Both the position numbers and the translations under genes were made by a program. Shown piece by piece: positions 1 through 8,492 of a stretch of DNA of 64,000 nucleotides (position 1 is the stretch's first letter; each line of letters starts with the position of its first letter). The DNA is from Rheinheimera maricola (GTDB lineage Bacteria; Pseudomonadota; Gammaproteobacteria; Enterobacterales; Alteromonadaceae): positions 62,001-126,000 of the forward strand of contig NZ_JAERPS020000007.1 in assembly GCF_016918075.2 (NCBI RefSeq). The letters run 5' to 3'. The notes beneath the pieces are model-generated. The model was not told where the DNA came from. It made no database searches and saw nothing but the letters and a program-made list of their open reading frames with translations.

Positions 1-2
1 AA

Positions 3-1217
3 GGCTATTTTCATACCTTTGGCGCGCCGGGTAAAAGCCTGGCTTTTTGCCAGTTCCATCACTTGTGGCAACGGGCGCGGCAGTTAGGTGATACCACCTC
101 ACTGTGGCAATACGATTTAAATTATCTGTGTGCACAAAGTGGCAAATTTGCGCCCATCACCGCCAAAGATACCGTGCTAGAGCTGCCGTATGCCTATCAC
201 TTTGACGCTGGCTTGTATGCGCTGTATTTGCGCAAGCTGAGTGAGCAAATGGGTGTGGTGCGTACCGAGGGCCTGGTCAGCGAGGTGATGCAACATCCAA
301 GTGGCGATATTCGCTGTCTGGTATTAGATGGCGGCCGTGAGGTAAGTGGCGACTTATTTATTGACTGCTCAGGCTTTCGTGGCCTGTTAATTCAGCAAAA
401 GCTGGGTACCGGCTATGAAGACTGGAGCCATTGGTTGCCGTGTGACCGGGCCGTAGCAGTGCCGTCGGAACGCTTTGAACACACTCTGCCCTATACCCGC
501 TCTATAGCACACAGTGCAGGCTGGCAATGGCGCATTCCTTTGCAGCACCGCAACGGCAATGGCCTGGTGTACAGCAGCGCGCATTACACTGAGCAGCAAG
601 CCGCCGATATCCTGCTGGCTAACCTCGATAGCAAAGCGTTGGCAGAGCCCAAATTTATTCAGTTTAAAACCGGCCGGCGGCGTAAACAGTGGCAGCGCAA
701 TGTGGTGTCGGTTGGCTTATCCAGCGGTTTCCTCGAGCCGTTGGAGTCGACCAGTATTCATTTAATTCAGTCTGCAGTGGTCCGTTTGCTACAGCTGTTT
801 CCGCATCAGGGCATAGTGCCGTCGCAAGTGGCAGAATATAATCGTCAGTCACAGCTCGAGTTTGAGCAAATCCGCGATTTTATCATCCTGCATTATCATG
901 TTAACCAGCGTAACGACAGCCAGTTCTGGCGCGACATGCAGCAAATGGACATTCCGGATAGTTTGCAGCGAAAAATACAACTCTTCGCTGAAAACGGAAG
1001 TTTATTCCGTGATCAAAACGATTTGTTTCTGGAAAGCTCCTGGCTGCAGGTGATGCTGGGGCAGGGCATTATGCCGAAAGACTACCATCCTATCGCTAAC
1101 AGTTTCAGTGAGCAAAAACTGAAAGATATGCTGGCGCAGCTACGAGCTATTAAGCAAGAGCCGCTGAGTAAACTACCGACACATGATGAGTTCTTGCGTA
1201 AAGTGTGCGGGCAATAA
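3..1217 (+). CDS. Flavin-dependent tryptophan halogenase family protein (5' partial)
   Basis: The reading frame is already open at base 3, so the N-terminus, including the expected FAD-binding GxGxxG and the catalytic lysine region, lies outside the window. What remains shows the family signature WxWxIP (W-Q-W-R-I-P, bases 522-539), the stretch GLSSGFLEPLESTSIHLIQ typical of PrnA/RebH-like enzymes, and the conserved segment WLPCDRAVAVP. Family members use FADH2, O2 and chloride or bromide to halogenate indoles. In marine Alteromonadales many relatives sit beside TonB-dependent receptors and have no proven substrate, and that type fits here better than a tryptophan-specific enzyme. A TTG at 63 could pass for a start but lies inside the conserved domain, so I treat the gene as truncated by the window edge. 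A hairpin follows at 1254-1276. Confidence 0.85.
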   Translation, partial: GYFHTFGAPGKSLAFCQFHHLWQRARQLGDTTSLWQYDLNYLCAQSGKFAPITAKDTVLELPYAYHFDAGLYALYLRKLSEQMGVVRTEGLVSEVMQHPSGDIRCLVLDGGREVSGDLFIDCSGFRGLLIQQKLGTGYEDWSHWLPCDRAVAVPSERFEHTLPYTRSIAHSAGWQWRIPLQHRNGNGLVYSSAHYTEQQAADILLANLDSKALAEPKFIQFKTGRRRKQWQRNVVSVGLSSGFLEPLESTSIHLIQSAVVRLLQLFPHQGIVPSQVAEYNRQSQLEFEQIRDFIILHYHVNQRNDSQFWRDMQQMDIPDSLQRKIQLFAENGSLFRDQNDLFLESSWLQVMLGQGIMPKDYHPIANSFSEQKLKDMLAQLRAIKQEPLSKLPTHDEFLRKVCGQ

Positions 1218-1253
1218 GCTTTGGCACAAATGCGTAATGAATTTTTGCTTTGG

Positions 1254-1276
1254 AAAAGGCTGCCATATGGCAGCCT
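1254..1276 (-). terminator. Palindromic terminator between convergent genes
   Basis: A perfect 20-base palindrome (stem aggctgcc, loop atat) is followed on the minus strand by four T. It sits between the stop of the halogenase gene and the stop of the LuxR-type gene. The T-run makes it a better terminator for the minus-strand gene than for the plus-strand one. Confidence 0.55.
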
Positions 1277-1281
1277 ATCTG

Positions 1282-2415
1282 TTAAGTGTATTTTGTCAGC
1301 GCCATCATTAACTGTCGTTGATTTTTAATACCCATTTTCCGATAAACAGCTAGCAGTTGAGATTTTACCGTATTGAAAGACAAGCTATGTTGCTCAGCGA
1401 CCTCCTGCAAACTCCCTCCATTATATAATCCTTGAATGGTACGTAGCTCTTTGGCTGATAGGGAAAACTCTTCAGCAAAAAGAGACCAGCAGGGTACAGC
1501 ATCTGCTATCAGCTCCAGCACGCAGCAAGTCTTAGAAAAATCGTTGCCAGCAGTGACGCCATCTATTGGATAGCCTCTTAACATTACCACATTATCACCT
1601 GAGCTAAGTCTGATAGCTGACGGTTCTGGCGAACTGGCACTAAGCCAGCTTAATGTTGAATCGACAAAGTTTCGTAGTGCTGCCGTATGAGATGCTTGCT
1701 TGCAGGTCAGAGTACTATTGATATGCAATATACTTTGCTTCGTTAACATGTTTTCAGCCTTTTGACTTACAGCCAATACGTTCATTTTTTCGTCTACCGC
1801 AATTAATGCATAAGGCGTGTGAGTCAAAATCGTGTGGTACAAAGACAACTGCTGCTGTTGCCTTAATAATTTGTGATACATATAAAATGCACGATTAAAA
1901 TGTGGTACTAGCTGTTTCATCAACGCCAAGTCATCACTTGAATAGTCGTCGCATTGTTTATTCCGGTTTAACACAACAAAGGAGTTCAATTGTCCAGTTC
2001 GTATTGGAATGGCAGCTAACATATATTCGCAACCACCTCTTTCAAACAGCGGATAAAGGCTACTGTTATGTAGCACATTTTCGCTTACAACGTCTGAACC
2101 GCGCAGGAACTCTCCTTCAGCCATCATAGAGGTATGAACAAAGAAAGGGTCTTCAGCAATGCGTGGCATATATTCAGCAAGAAAAGCATCCTGATTAACA
2201 TCTGTCGTCAACGTAATAAAGTTTAAAAACTCCGGTTGCAGAGAATCTGCATTCAGTAACGCTATCCAGGCATTATTCGACGTGGTATAGCTCATCAAAG
2301 CGGTAAGAAAGTTCTCCCATTTGCCGTCTATCGCACTCTGATATATTAAATGAATAAGATTATCAATGGCTTGAATTCTAACGTTATTGATAACAACCTC
2401 CGGCTGCATTTTCAT
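1282..2415 (-). CDS. LuxR-type HTH transcriptional regulator
   Basis: The last 60 residues form a LuxR/FixJ-type helix-turn-helix: LSAKELRTIQGLYNGGS, then a recognition helix around SFNTVKSQLLAVYRKMGIKNQ. The roughly 300 residues before it look like a GAF/PAS-like sensor region with no recognisable autoinducer-binding motif, so the ligand is unknown. The frame is open to a GTG at 2520, but that would overlap the divergent lipoprotein gene. I prefer the ATG at 2415 (or 2409), although neither has a strong ribosome-binding site. The gene is divergent from the DUF1566 lipoprotein at 2496, so the short space between them probably holds both promoters, and the regulator may control that cluster. 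Base composition is AT-rich like its neighbours up to 6.7 kb. Confidence 0.75.
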   Translation of the reverse strand: MKMQPEVVINNVRIQAIDNLIHLIYQSAIDGKWENFLTALMSYTTSNNAWIALLNADSLQPEFLNFITLTTDVNQDAFLAEYMPRIAEDPFFVHTSMMAEGEFLRGSDVVSENVLHNSSLYPLFERGGCEYMLAAIPIRTGQLNSFVVLNRNKQCDDYSSDDLALMKQLVPHFNRAFYMYHKLLRQQQQLSLYHTILTHTPYALIAVDEKMNVLAVSQKAENMLTKQSILHINSTLTCKQASHTAALRNFVDSTLSWLSASSPEPSAIRLSSGDNVVMLRGYPIDGVTAGNDFSKTCCVLELIADAVPCWSLFAEEFSLSAKELRTIQGLYNGGSLQEVAEQHSLSFNTVKSQLLAVYRKMGIKNQRQLMMALTKYT

Positions 2416-2495
2416 CTTTTTAGATGATGTGATTCCCTCTGATAATTTTATACTCAGTTTTTTAAAGATGTCACGGAACAATTTAAGGATGATGT

Positions 2496-4007
2496 ATGAA
2501 CAGGTACAAAATTCAATCACTAGTATTCTGTATTTTTATTCTACCGCAGCTATCAGCCTGCGGCGGAGGTGACAGTAGCAGTTCCGATACCGGCACGTCG
2601 CCAGTATCTTATACGGTGTCAACTTCGGCCGGTAGCGGTGGCAGTATATCCCCGACAAGCAAAAGCGTGCAAAGCGGCCAAGCTACCACATTCACCATTA
2701 ATGCTAACACAGGTTACAGCATTGAGAATGTCAGCGGCTGTGGTGGTAGCTTAAACGGGAATACCTATACAACCTCATCGATTACTGCTGATTGTTCTAT
2801 TTCAGCCAGTTTTAAAGTCAATCAGTATACAGTCACCGCATCTGCCGATGAGGGCGGTACTATCAGCCCGGAAGCCACGTTGGTTGAGCATGGTACAGCA
2901 ACAGCATTTGAAATAACGACATGGGATGGACATAGCATAGAGAGAGTTAGCGGTTGTGGTGGCAACTTAAACGGTAGGACTTATACCACTGCAGCAATTA
3001 CTTCAGCATGCGCTGTATCAGTCAGCTTTAGTCTAAATAGTTACACTGTTACAGCTTACGCCCATAGTGGAGGTACGATTACTCCAGAAACCACAACGGT
3101 ATCACATGGTGAAACAGCGACTTTTCAAGTTGTAGCAGCCAATGATCATAGTATTAGTGAAGTTAAAGGCTGCAATGGTGCATTAGCTGATTCAACATAT
3201 ACCACTGGGGCAATTACTGAATCATGTGAAATTGATGCTTTCTTTTTTCCAATAGCTATAGCAATGCTGAATGACACCGGTGTCGACTGGTGTGCGAACA
3301 ATGACACCAACAAGTTGACATGTGGCGTCAATATTGACACCTCAGGCTTCGAGGGACAGGATGGCAACCATGGCCGGGATGCGCTGGCAAGAGGCGGTTT
3401 ACTAGCAAAGTTAGGAGGAGGGAGAGCGGGTTTTGACTTTATTAAAATTGGTGCCAACGGTGGCGCACTCGAAATTCAGAATGCAGTTTGGAAACAATTT
3501 GATGGTAATGAAGCTGACGGTACTTTTTGGAGTTGTGTACAAGATAATCACACCGGTCTAATGTGGCAAGTTAAAAGTTTACGAGCTGACTTTCCTCTCC
3601 ATAACGCAAGGTCCACTTTTACGTGGTACAACCCAGATAACACACAAAACGGAGGTGGCGCGGGCGTTAGGGGTGGAGGCAGCTGCTACATTGATGACTG
3701 TGATACCTACCACTATGTTAAGGCAGTAAACAGTTCCAAACTATGCGGTTATGATGATTGGCGTATGCCAACGCCAAGCGAATTAATGGGAACTATACAC
3801 AATGGGGATGGCTACTCGGGAGAGTTGGACAGTCTTGATTACTTCCCGTATCAGCAAATTGAAGGCGGCAGTAATTGGTCATCGGTATCTGATGCATCTT
3901 ATAGTGACGGAGAATATGCAGTTATTGTAGGTGCAAAAATTGGCATTGTTGATAACGACGCTAAGCAATTCCGCTACCATGTTAGATTAGTTCGCCGATG
4001 GCGATAG
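2496..4007 (+). CDS. Lipoprotein with three InlB-like repeats and a DUF1566 (Lcl) domain
   Basis: The N-terminus is a lipoprotein signal ending LPQLSAC (Cys22), followed by a Gly/Ser-rich linker. Three repeats of about 70 residues follow (roughly 39-107, 111-177 and 181-248). Each starts YTV, carries GG(S/T)I(S/T)P, and ends SGCGG or KGCNG then an Asn/Asp-x-x-TYTT block. This is the bacterial repeat type often found in surface proteins. The C-terminal part (about 345-503) is a DUF1566/Lcl domain with GLMWQVK, DDWRMPTPSEL, NWSSV and a final FRYHVRLVRRW. Lcl domains occur in adhesins, including the Legionella collagen-like protein, so a surface or adhesion role is plausible but not shown. The start has an AAGGA site a few bases upstream. 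It belongs with the two similar genes downstream. Confidence 0.75.
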   Translation: MNRYKIQSLVFCIFILPQLSACGGGDSSSSDTGTSPVSYTVSTSAGSGGSISPTSKSVQSGQATTFTINANTGYSIENVSGCGGSLNGNTYTTSSITADCSISASFKVNQYTVTASADEGGTISPEATLVEHGTATAFEITTWDGHSIERVSGCGGNLNGRTYTTAAITSACAVSVSFSLNSYTVTAYAHSGGTITPETTTVSHGETATFQVVAANDHSISEVKGCNGALADSTYTTGAITESCEIDAFFFPIAIAMLNDTGVDWCANNDTNKLTCGVNIDTSGFEGQDGNHGRDALARGGLLAKLGGGRAGFDFIKIGANGGALEIQNAVWKQFDGNEADGTFWSCVQDNHTGLMWQVKSLRADFPLHNARSTFTWYNPDNTQNGGGAGVRGGGSCYIDDCDTYHYVKAVNSSKLCGYDDWRMPTPSELMGTIHNGDGYSGELDSLDYFPYQQIEGGSNWSSVSDASYSDGEYAVIVGAKIGIVDNDAKQFRYHVRLVRRWR

Positions 4008-4150
4008 ATCATAATTTTTACTTCAGTATTCTTACACAAGTTGAACTGAGCTTTGTAGTATTTTTTTCAAATTTAAAAAGTTAAATGCCACCCGAAATTA
4101 GAGACGTTTTTCAAAAATTATTAAGTGATACCTATTTTAGGAAGTTAAAT

Positions 4151-4717
4151 ATGCATACTTTAATAAAAAAACTAATTAATACAATCTATTTAGTAATTGG
4201 TTCTGCGTCTTTAAGTCTGCAGGTAATAGCAGACGGTAGCTGTATTGATGGCTTTGAAAATGCCGCAATCCCTTTCAGCACTCCTACAAGCGATTTTACA
4301 ATCATCGGAAACGGAACGGCTGTCCACAACCCGACCGGTTTGATGTGGATGCAATGTAGTATGGGACAGTTTTGGGATTCGGATGATAATAGTTGTCTAA
4401 GTAGTAACAATTTTTATGACTGGGATACTGCACTTCAGAGCGCTCAGAACTTTAGTTTTGCCGGATTTAACGATTGGCGTCTGCCAAATAAAAATGAATT
4501 AGCTTCGATAATAGAGTGGAGGTGTTATACACCAAGTATTAATTTATCAGTTTTTCCAAATACATTTCCAACTGGTAATTATTGGACATCAACACCAGCC
4601 TCGCCAGATTCAGCTTGGTATATCAATTTCTCTTACGGCATTGTTCGACCCAATCGCAAAAATGGAGAGATTTTTCGGTATGCTTTTTTTGTTCGATTAG
4701 TGCGTGATGCTAGATAG
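4151..4717 (+). CDS. Secreted DUF1566 (Lcl) domain protein
   Basis: This 188-residue protein has a signal peptide (MHTLIKKLINTIYLVIGSAS, cut near VIA-DG) and then one DUF1566 domain: NPTGLMWMQCS, FNDWRLPNKNELASI, NYWTSTPA and a terminal RYAFFVRLVRD. These motifs match those in the C-terminal domain of the preceding lipoprotein. The frame is open 22 codons further upstream to 4085, but the ATG at 4151 has an AGGAAG ribosome-binding site and starts a proper signal peptide, so I choose it. It carries no repeats and no lipobox Cys. It is probably co-transcribed with the gene before it. The function is unknown; the domain suggests a cell-surface role. Confidence 0.7.
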   Translation: MHTLIKKLINTIYLVIGSASLSLQVIADGSCIDGFENAAIPFSTPTSDFTIIGNGTAVHNPTGLMWMQCSMGQFWDSDDNSCLSSNNFYDWDTALQSAQNFSFAGFNDWRLPNKNELASIIEWRCYTPSINLSVFPNTFPTGNYWTSTPASPDSAWYINFSYGIVRPNRKNGEIFRYAFFVRLVRDAR

Positions 4718-4881
4718 CTCATGAAATTACAGAATAACTTTTACATAATTAAATTGTTCGTTAAAAAGACCGGAATGTGACCTTCAGGTAAAAATTTTAC
4801 ATTTTAGTTTATTTTATCAGCTTTAATATTTTTGCATTTTTAATTACTCATTAAACAAATTATGTGACTTAAAGATAATTT

Positions 4882-6706
4882 ATGAGTAGGCACAAAATAA
4901 TCTCATTAACAATCACCTCTTTGTTACTGCTACAACTCACCGCATCCGGTGGTGGCGGTAGTGACGAAGTGTCGGTAACGCCACCGGTAATACCACCAGT
5001 CACCCCACCACCGCCGGTAAACACTGTTGTATCAGGTAAATTTATTGATAGCGCAGTATCCGGCTTAACATATGCAACAGCCTCCAAGTCCGGTGTTACT
5101 GATGAAGAGGGAAATTTTGAATATATCGCAGGAGAAAACATCACCTTTTCAATAGGCGAAGTGGCACTGGGCTCTGCCGCTGCCGCTCCACTAATCACAC
5201 CACTGTCATTGTTTGATACTAAAGATCATACCGATGTCAGAGTAATAAATATGGCCAGGTTATTACAGACGCTAGATCAGGACAGTCAACCTGACAATGG
5301 TATTACTATCAGTAACGATGTTGTGTCTGTGATTAACGCAGCAGTGCGCGAGGGCTTTGATTTTTCGGATGTAAGCTTTGAGCAAAACAACATTGTCACC
5401 TCTGTCTTAGCTACACTGGGAATTGAAAATTTGGTATCTACAGAGAATGCGTTGCAGCACTTAATCAACAGCCTTGCGGAAAACTACCAACAGTTCGATA
5501 AAGCTTTGCCAATCAAAGCATTTAATGCGCACACACCAGATAAACAAGTTACTACTAATGTATTTACGCCGGAAAGTGAAACTGCTACAGAATTGTTTAT
5601 TGATGTTTTAGACGATGGCTTTGGTGGCCCCAGGCATAGCAGACCAGTAGGTGATACACCCTTTTACGATTTTACAGCTAAGCATTCGGCTGCCGGTGCA
5701 AATTTAGGCAAAGTGTATATTTGGGTCGATGACGCCCTGACATCTGAAGCGGTTATCAAAATGCGGCTCTATGATCTCGATTTTTCACGTTTGGCTGCTG
5801 CCGGGCTGGGTATAGGTTGCAAAATAAGCGCTAAAAATCAACAAGATGAAAACTTCACTTACGACTATACATTAGTAATGGACCCAACAACGTGGTTTGG
5901 CACCATTTTTGATGGTGCTACTTTGCTTTGGGATGAAGTAAAAGCACTGGGTACTTATGACAATGGAGCCGGAAAAGTAAATCTTTGGCTACCCTTAGCA
6001 GCACTTGGCCGACAATACGCCGATTTTTCCACATTGTCTTAGGTTAATATTCAGTTTTTTTATTTCAATATGACTGATTTAGAGGTGGTCGATAGCTATC
6101 CGGCTATTCAATCGGCGTTCGAAACTATAACGCCTGTTTATTCCAGCGCTTTGATATTCAACTTTTCGGCAATAAATCGCCGCACCAACTTTCCATATGG
6201 TGAACAAAAACTCCGCTTGCGGCTATCTTGCAGAGGTTTATTACTCACGGGAGGTTACCTGGCAGAGTGATGGCCAACAGGTTAAAAACTGGGATAATTT
6301 TAATCCGCATTTCTCTGGCGACGCTACTAACTTGCGCAAACCAGACATTGTTGATCACAATGGTATAAATTATTTGTGCGGTGCATCAGAGGCGACCCCA
6401 ATTAATACAAGTGGTTCATCTTTTTTCCGCAACAACAGTACTGAAGCATTAACACTTAACGATATATTTCGCCTGTTTACTCCGCGTTACAACGAAAAAT
6501 GGTATGCAAACGCCAACTTTTTTATACCTCTTGATGCAATAGAACAGCCGGAAATTTATATTGAAAGCTACACTGTTAACCCAATAACAAAGACCGTGAA
6601 AATTAGTGGGACGACGTTGGGTCGAAACTTAACAAGCGATATTAGTGCGGATAAAGATGATGTTTTTGACTGGCAGCTAACCATCATTGCTCCTTTTGGC
6701 AATTAA
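4882..6706 (+). pseudogene. Broken lipoprotein-like gene with a nonsense codon and a frameshift
   Basis: Three lesions are visible in one coding stretch of about 600 codons. First, the lipobox reads LTAS-GGGG, where related proteins and the first gene of this cluster have LxAC-GGG, so the lipidation Cys looks changed to Ser (TCC). Second, an in-frame TAG at 6040-6042 ends the first part after 386 codons, yet the same frame continues sensibly (NIQFFYFNMTDLEVVDS) to about 6200. Third, the frame moves by +1 near 6199-6210, consistent with one extra base, and continues to a TAA at 6706. The first part has a Pro-rich linker, then a segment GKFIDSAVSGLTYATAS typical of proteobacterial surface lipoproteins. 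The function is unknown. A short active product of the first part cannot be excluded. Confidence 0.7.
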
Positions 6707-6868
6707 CAATATCGAAGGTCGCACATTTTAGAGCCGGGGCTGCACCTATATTCGCCTCGGTTCACACCAACGTCGCGCACAACTACTGAAGAATGGTAAA
6801 AACGTCAGTCGCTCAACTCAGTTAGCTCAATTTGAAATGTTACTATCCACAGATAACGTTATATATAT

Positions 6869-8215
6869 TCAATTCTGATGCTGCGGTGCGTTGTTCCATA
6901 AGTTCTGGTGTTCGGCTTGGTCAAAAAACTGCTCCGGGTGCCAGCAGCGTGGCACAAAACGGCGTATTTGGCCGGGGCTCCAGTCGGCGCTGAGCTGGGT
7001 TAAAATTTCCTCTAACCGTTGGCTGGGAATAACGGCTAGCCGGTCGCGTGCTGGCTTAAAATATAAATTATGGTTAATGCTAATGCGGCAATTATGGCCG
7101 CCGCGGCGGTATTGCAGGTTGCGGCTAACCACCCGGCATAATGGCTCAGCAATATTAGCCGGATACAGCTGATTCACGATAGCCAGTTCATATTTACCGA
7201 CCAGTCCATGGTCTTGTTGTGCGGGAATAAAGGCAATACCGAAACCTTGCGGGAAGATACCGGTAATTTGCAAAAACTGCTTTACCAGGTTCGCGTTTAG
7301 CGTGCCGCTGCTGGCGCTATCTTTTAATAGTAAGCTGGCTTTGGGCAGCGCCTCGTACACGTAGCGATGCCGGCCAGGTAGCACCATAGAACTATACACC
7401 TGGGGGATTTTAACAATGCCGGCCAGGATGTTGGTTGGGTCATCTAATTGTTGTAGCAACTGGCGGATAAATTTTAATCGCTGTTGTTGCTCTGACTGTT
7501 GCAATTGCTGTTGCTGGCGAGTGTTGGCTCGGAAGGGAATTAGGCCTAGCGCGCCGTTAGCCAACTGCTGCCTGGCTTCGTTGGCTAATTGCAAAAGCCG
7601 GCTGCGCTCGTTGGTATCCAGCGCGCGCAAAGGGTCTAGCTCATTGGCGTGACCTAACAAAATGGCCGCGGCCTTTGGCTGCAATTGCCCTGCATCCAGC
7701 AGCATAACGCTAACCAGCAACGGCAGTTGCACATTTAGCTTGTACAAGCAGTCGGGATCAGCGGCATTACGCTCACTATAAACCTGTTGCAGTGTAAGGT
7801 CGCTTAACAGCTTGTGTTGCAGCACATGGTCGAGCATGCGTAGGCTCAGGGCGCAGCGATACAACACTTTGTAGCCAAATTGGATCTCACGCCAGCGCCG
7901 TGCCGAGTGCGGCACCGTTAATTGCAAGGTACCAAGTAATTTTGCGGAACGGGTTAATGTTTCCGCTGGGTTTAACCCTTCGGTGAGCTGTAAAATTCTC
8001 TCAGCACAAAACCATAACTCCGGCATTAACGCCGTAGCGGCAGTTTTACCGCTGTTACCACCTTCGGCGCTGGCAAATTGGGCAAAGCGAAAATAATCAC
8101 TGATCAGGCTGACCATGCTGTTGGCGTCACTGACGGAAGTCAGCACGGCAATTAAGCGCTTCAATTCACGCTGATAACTGCTTTCGGCCGACACTTTGCT
8201 ATTGGGAGGGCGCAA
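6869..8215 (-). CDS. Hypothetical protein with weak resemblance to HD-GYP-associated C-terminal regions
   Basis: A 448-residue soluble protein rich in Leu and Gln, with a Gln-rich helix near residues 230-245 that probably forms a coiled coil. The stretch near residues 320-380 (ITGIFPQGFGIAFIP and later NLQYRRGG) resembles the C-terminal segment of some HD-GYP cyclic-di-GMP phosphodiesterases, but the catalytic HD and GYP motifs themselves are absent. I therefore do not call it a phosphodiesterase; a degenerate relative is possible. It stands alone, convergent with the broken gene before it and divergent from the TonB receptor. Base composition returns here to that of the rest of the chromosome, in contrast with the AT-rich patch upstream. 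Confidence 0.5.
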   Translation of the reverse strand: MRPPNSKVSAESSYQRELKRLIAVLTSVSDANSMVSLISDYFRFAQFASAEGGNSGKTAATALMPELWFCAERILQLTEGLNPAETLTRSAKLLGTLQLTVPHSARRWREIQFGYKVLYRCALSLRMLDHVLQHKLLSDLTLQQVYSERNAADPDCLYKLNVQLPLLVSVMLLDAGQLQPKAAAILLGHANELDPLRALDTNERSRLLQLANEARQQLANGALGLIPFRANTRQQQQLQQSEQQQRLKFIRQLLQQLDDPTNILAGIVKIPQVYSSMVLPGRHRYVYEALPKASLLLKDSASSGTLNANLVKQFLQITGIFPQGFGIAFIPAQQDHGLVGKYELAIVNQLYPANIAEPLCRVVSRNLQYRRGGHNCRISINHNLYFKPARDRLAVIPSQRLEEILTQLSADWSPGQIRRFVPRCWHPEQFFDQAEHQNLWNNAPQHQN

Positions 8216-8361
8216 TGCTGCTCCTTAACTAGGGCGATGCTTCACCTTACCTGAATCGCGGCATTGAATAAAGTGGCTAAGCCGCTGCTTCTGGCACAGT
8301 CCTCGTCGTGTTGCACCCTATTGTGACAGCGACATGGCGAAATGCGCTGTTTTGGCGCAAC

Positions 8362-8375
8362 TGAATACGTATTCA
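8362..8375. promoter_or_regulatory. LacI-type operator candidate upstream of the glucan operon
   Basis: A perfect 14-base palindrome, tgaatacgtattca, with a central CG lies 118 bases upstream of the TonB receptor start. LacI/GalR-family operators are palindromes of this kind with a central CpG, and maltose/starch genes in related bacteria are often controlled by such repressors. The regulator gene is not in the window. The site is seen; its role is inferred. Confidence 0.4.
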
Positions 8376-8492
8376 TATTGCACAGTGCGCCAATAAGGTT
8401 AATAAATGAACATAGTAAAAACAGGCTGCAAGTATTCATGCTGGCCGCATGGAACGCGCAACCAAATATAAAAACACACGGGGAAACAGGGC

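Noticed and set aside
387-599. Antisense open frame inside the halogenase gene
   Set aside because: It overlaps a clearly coding frame with conserved motifs, has no ribosome-binding site and no recognisable protein.
6070-6270. Short separate gene starting at 6070
   Set aside because: It lies in the same frame as the preceding part after the TAG at 6040, and its end is only a shadow of the next frame; it is better read as part of one broken gene.
8242-8439. 65-residue minus-strand open frame upstream of the TonB receptor
   Set aside because: No ribosome-binding site, Cys-rich composition unlike real genes, and it covers the likely promoter and operator of the receptor.
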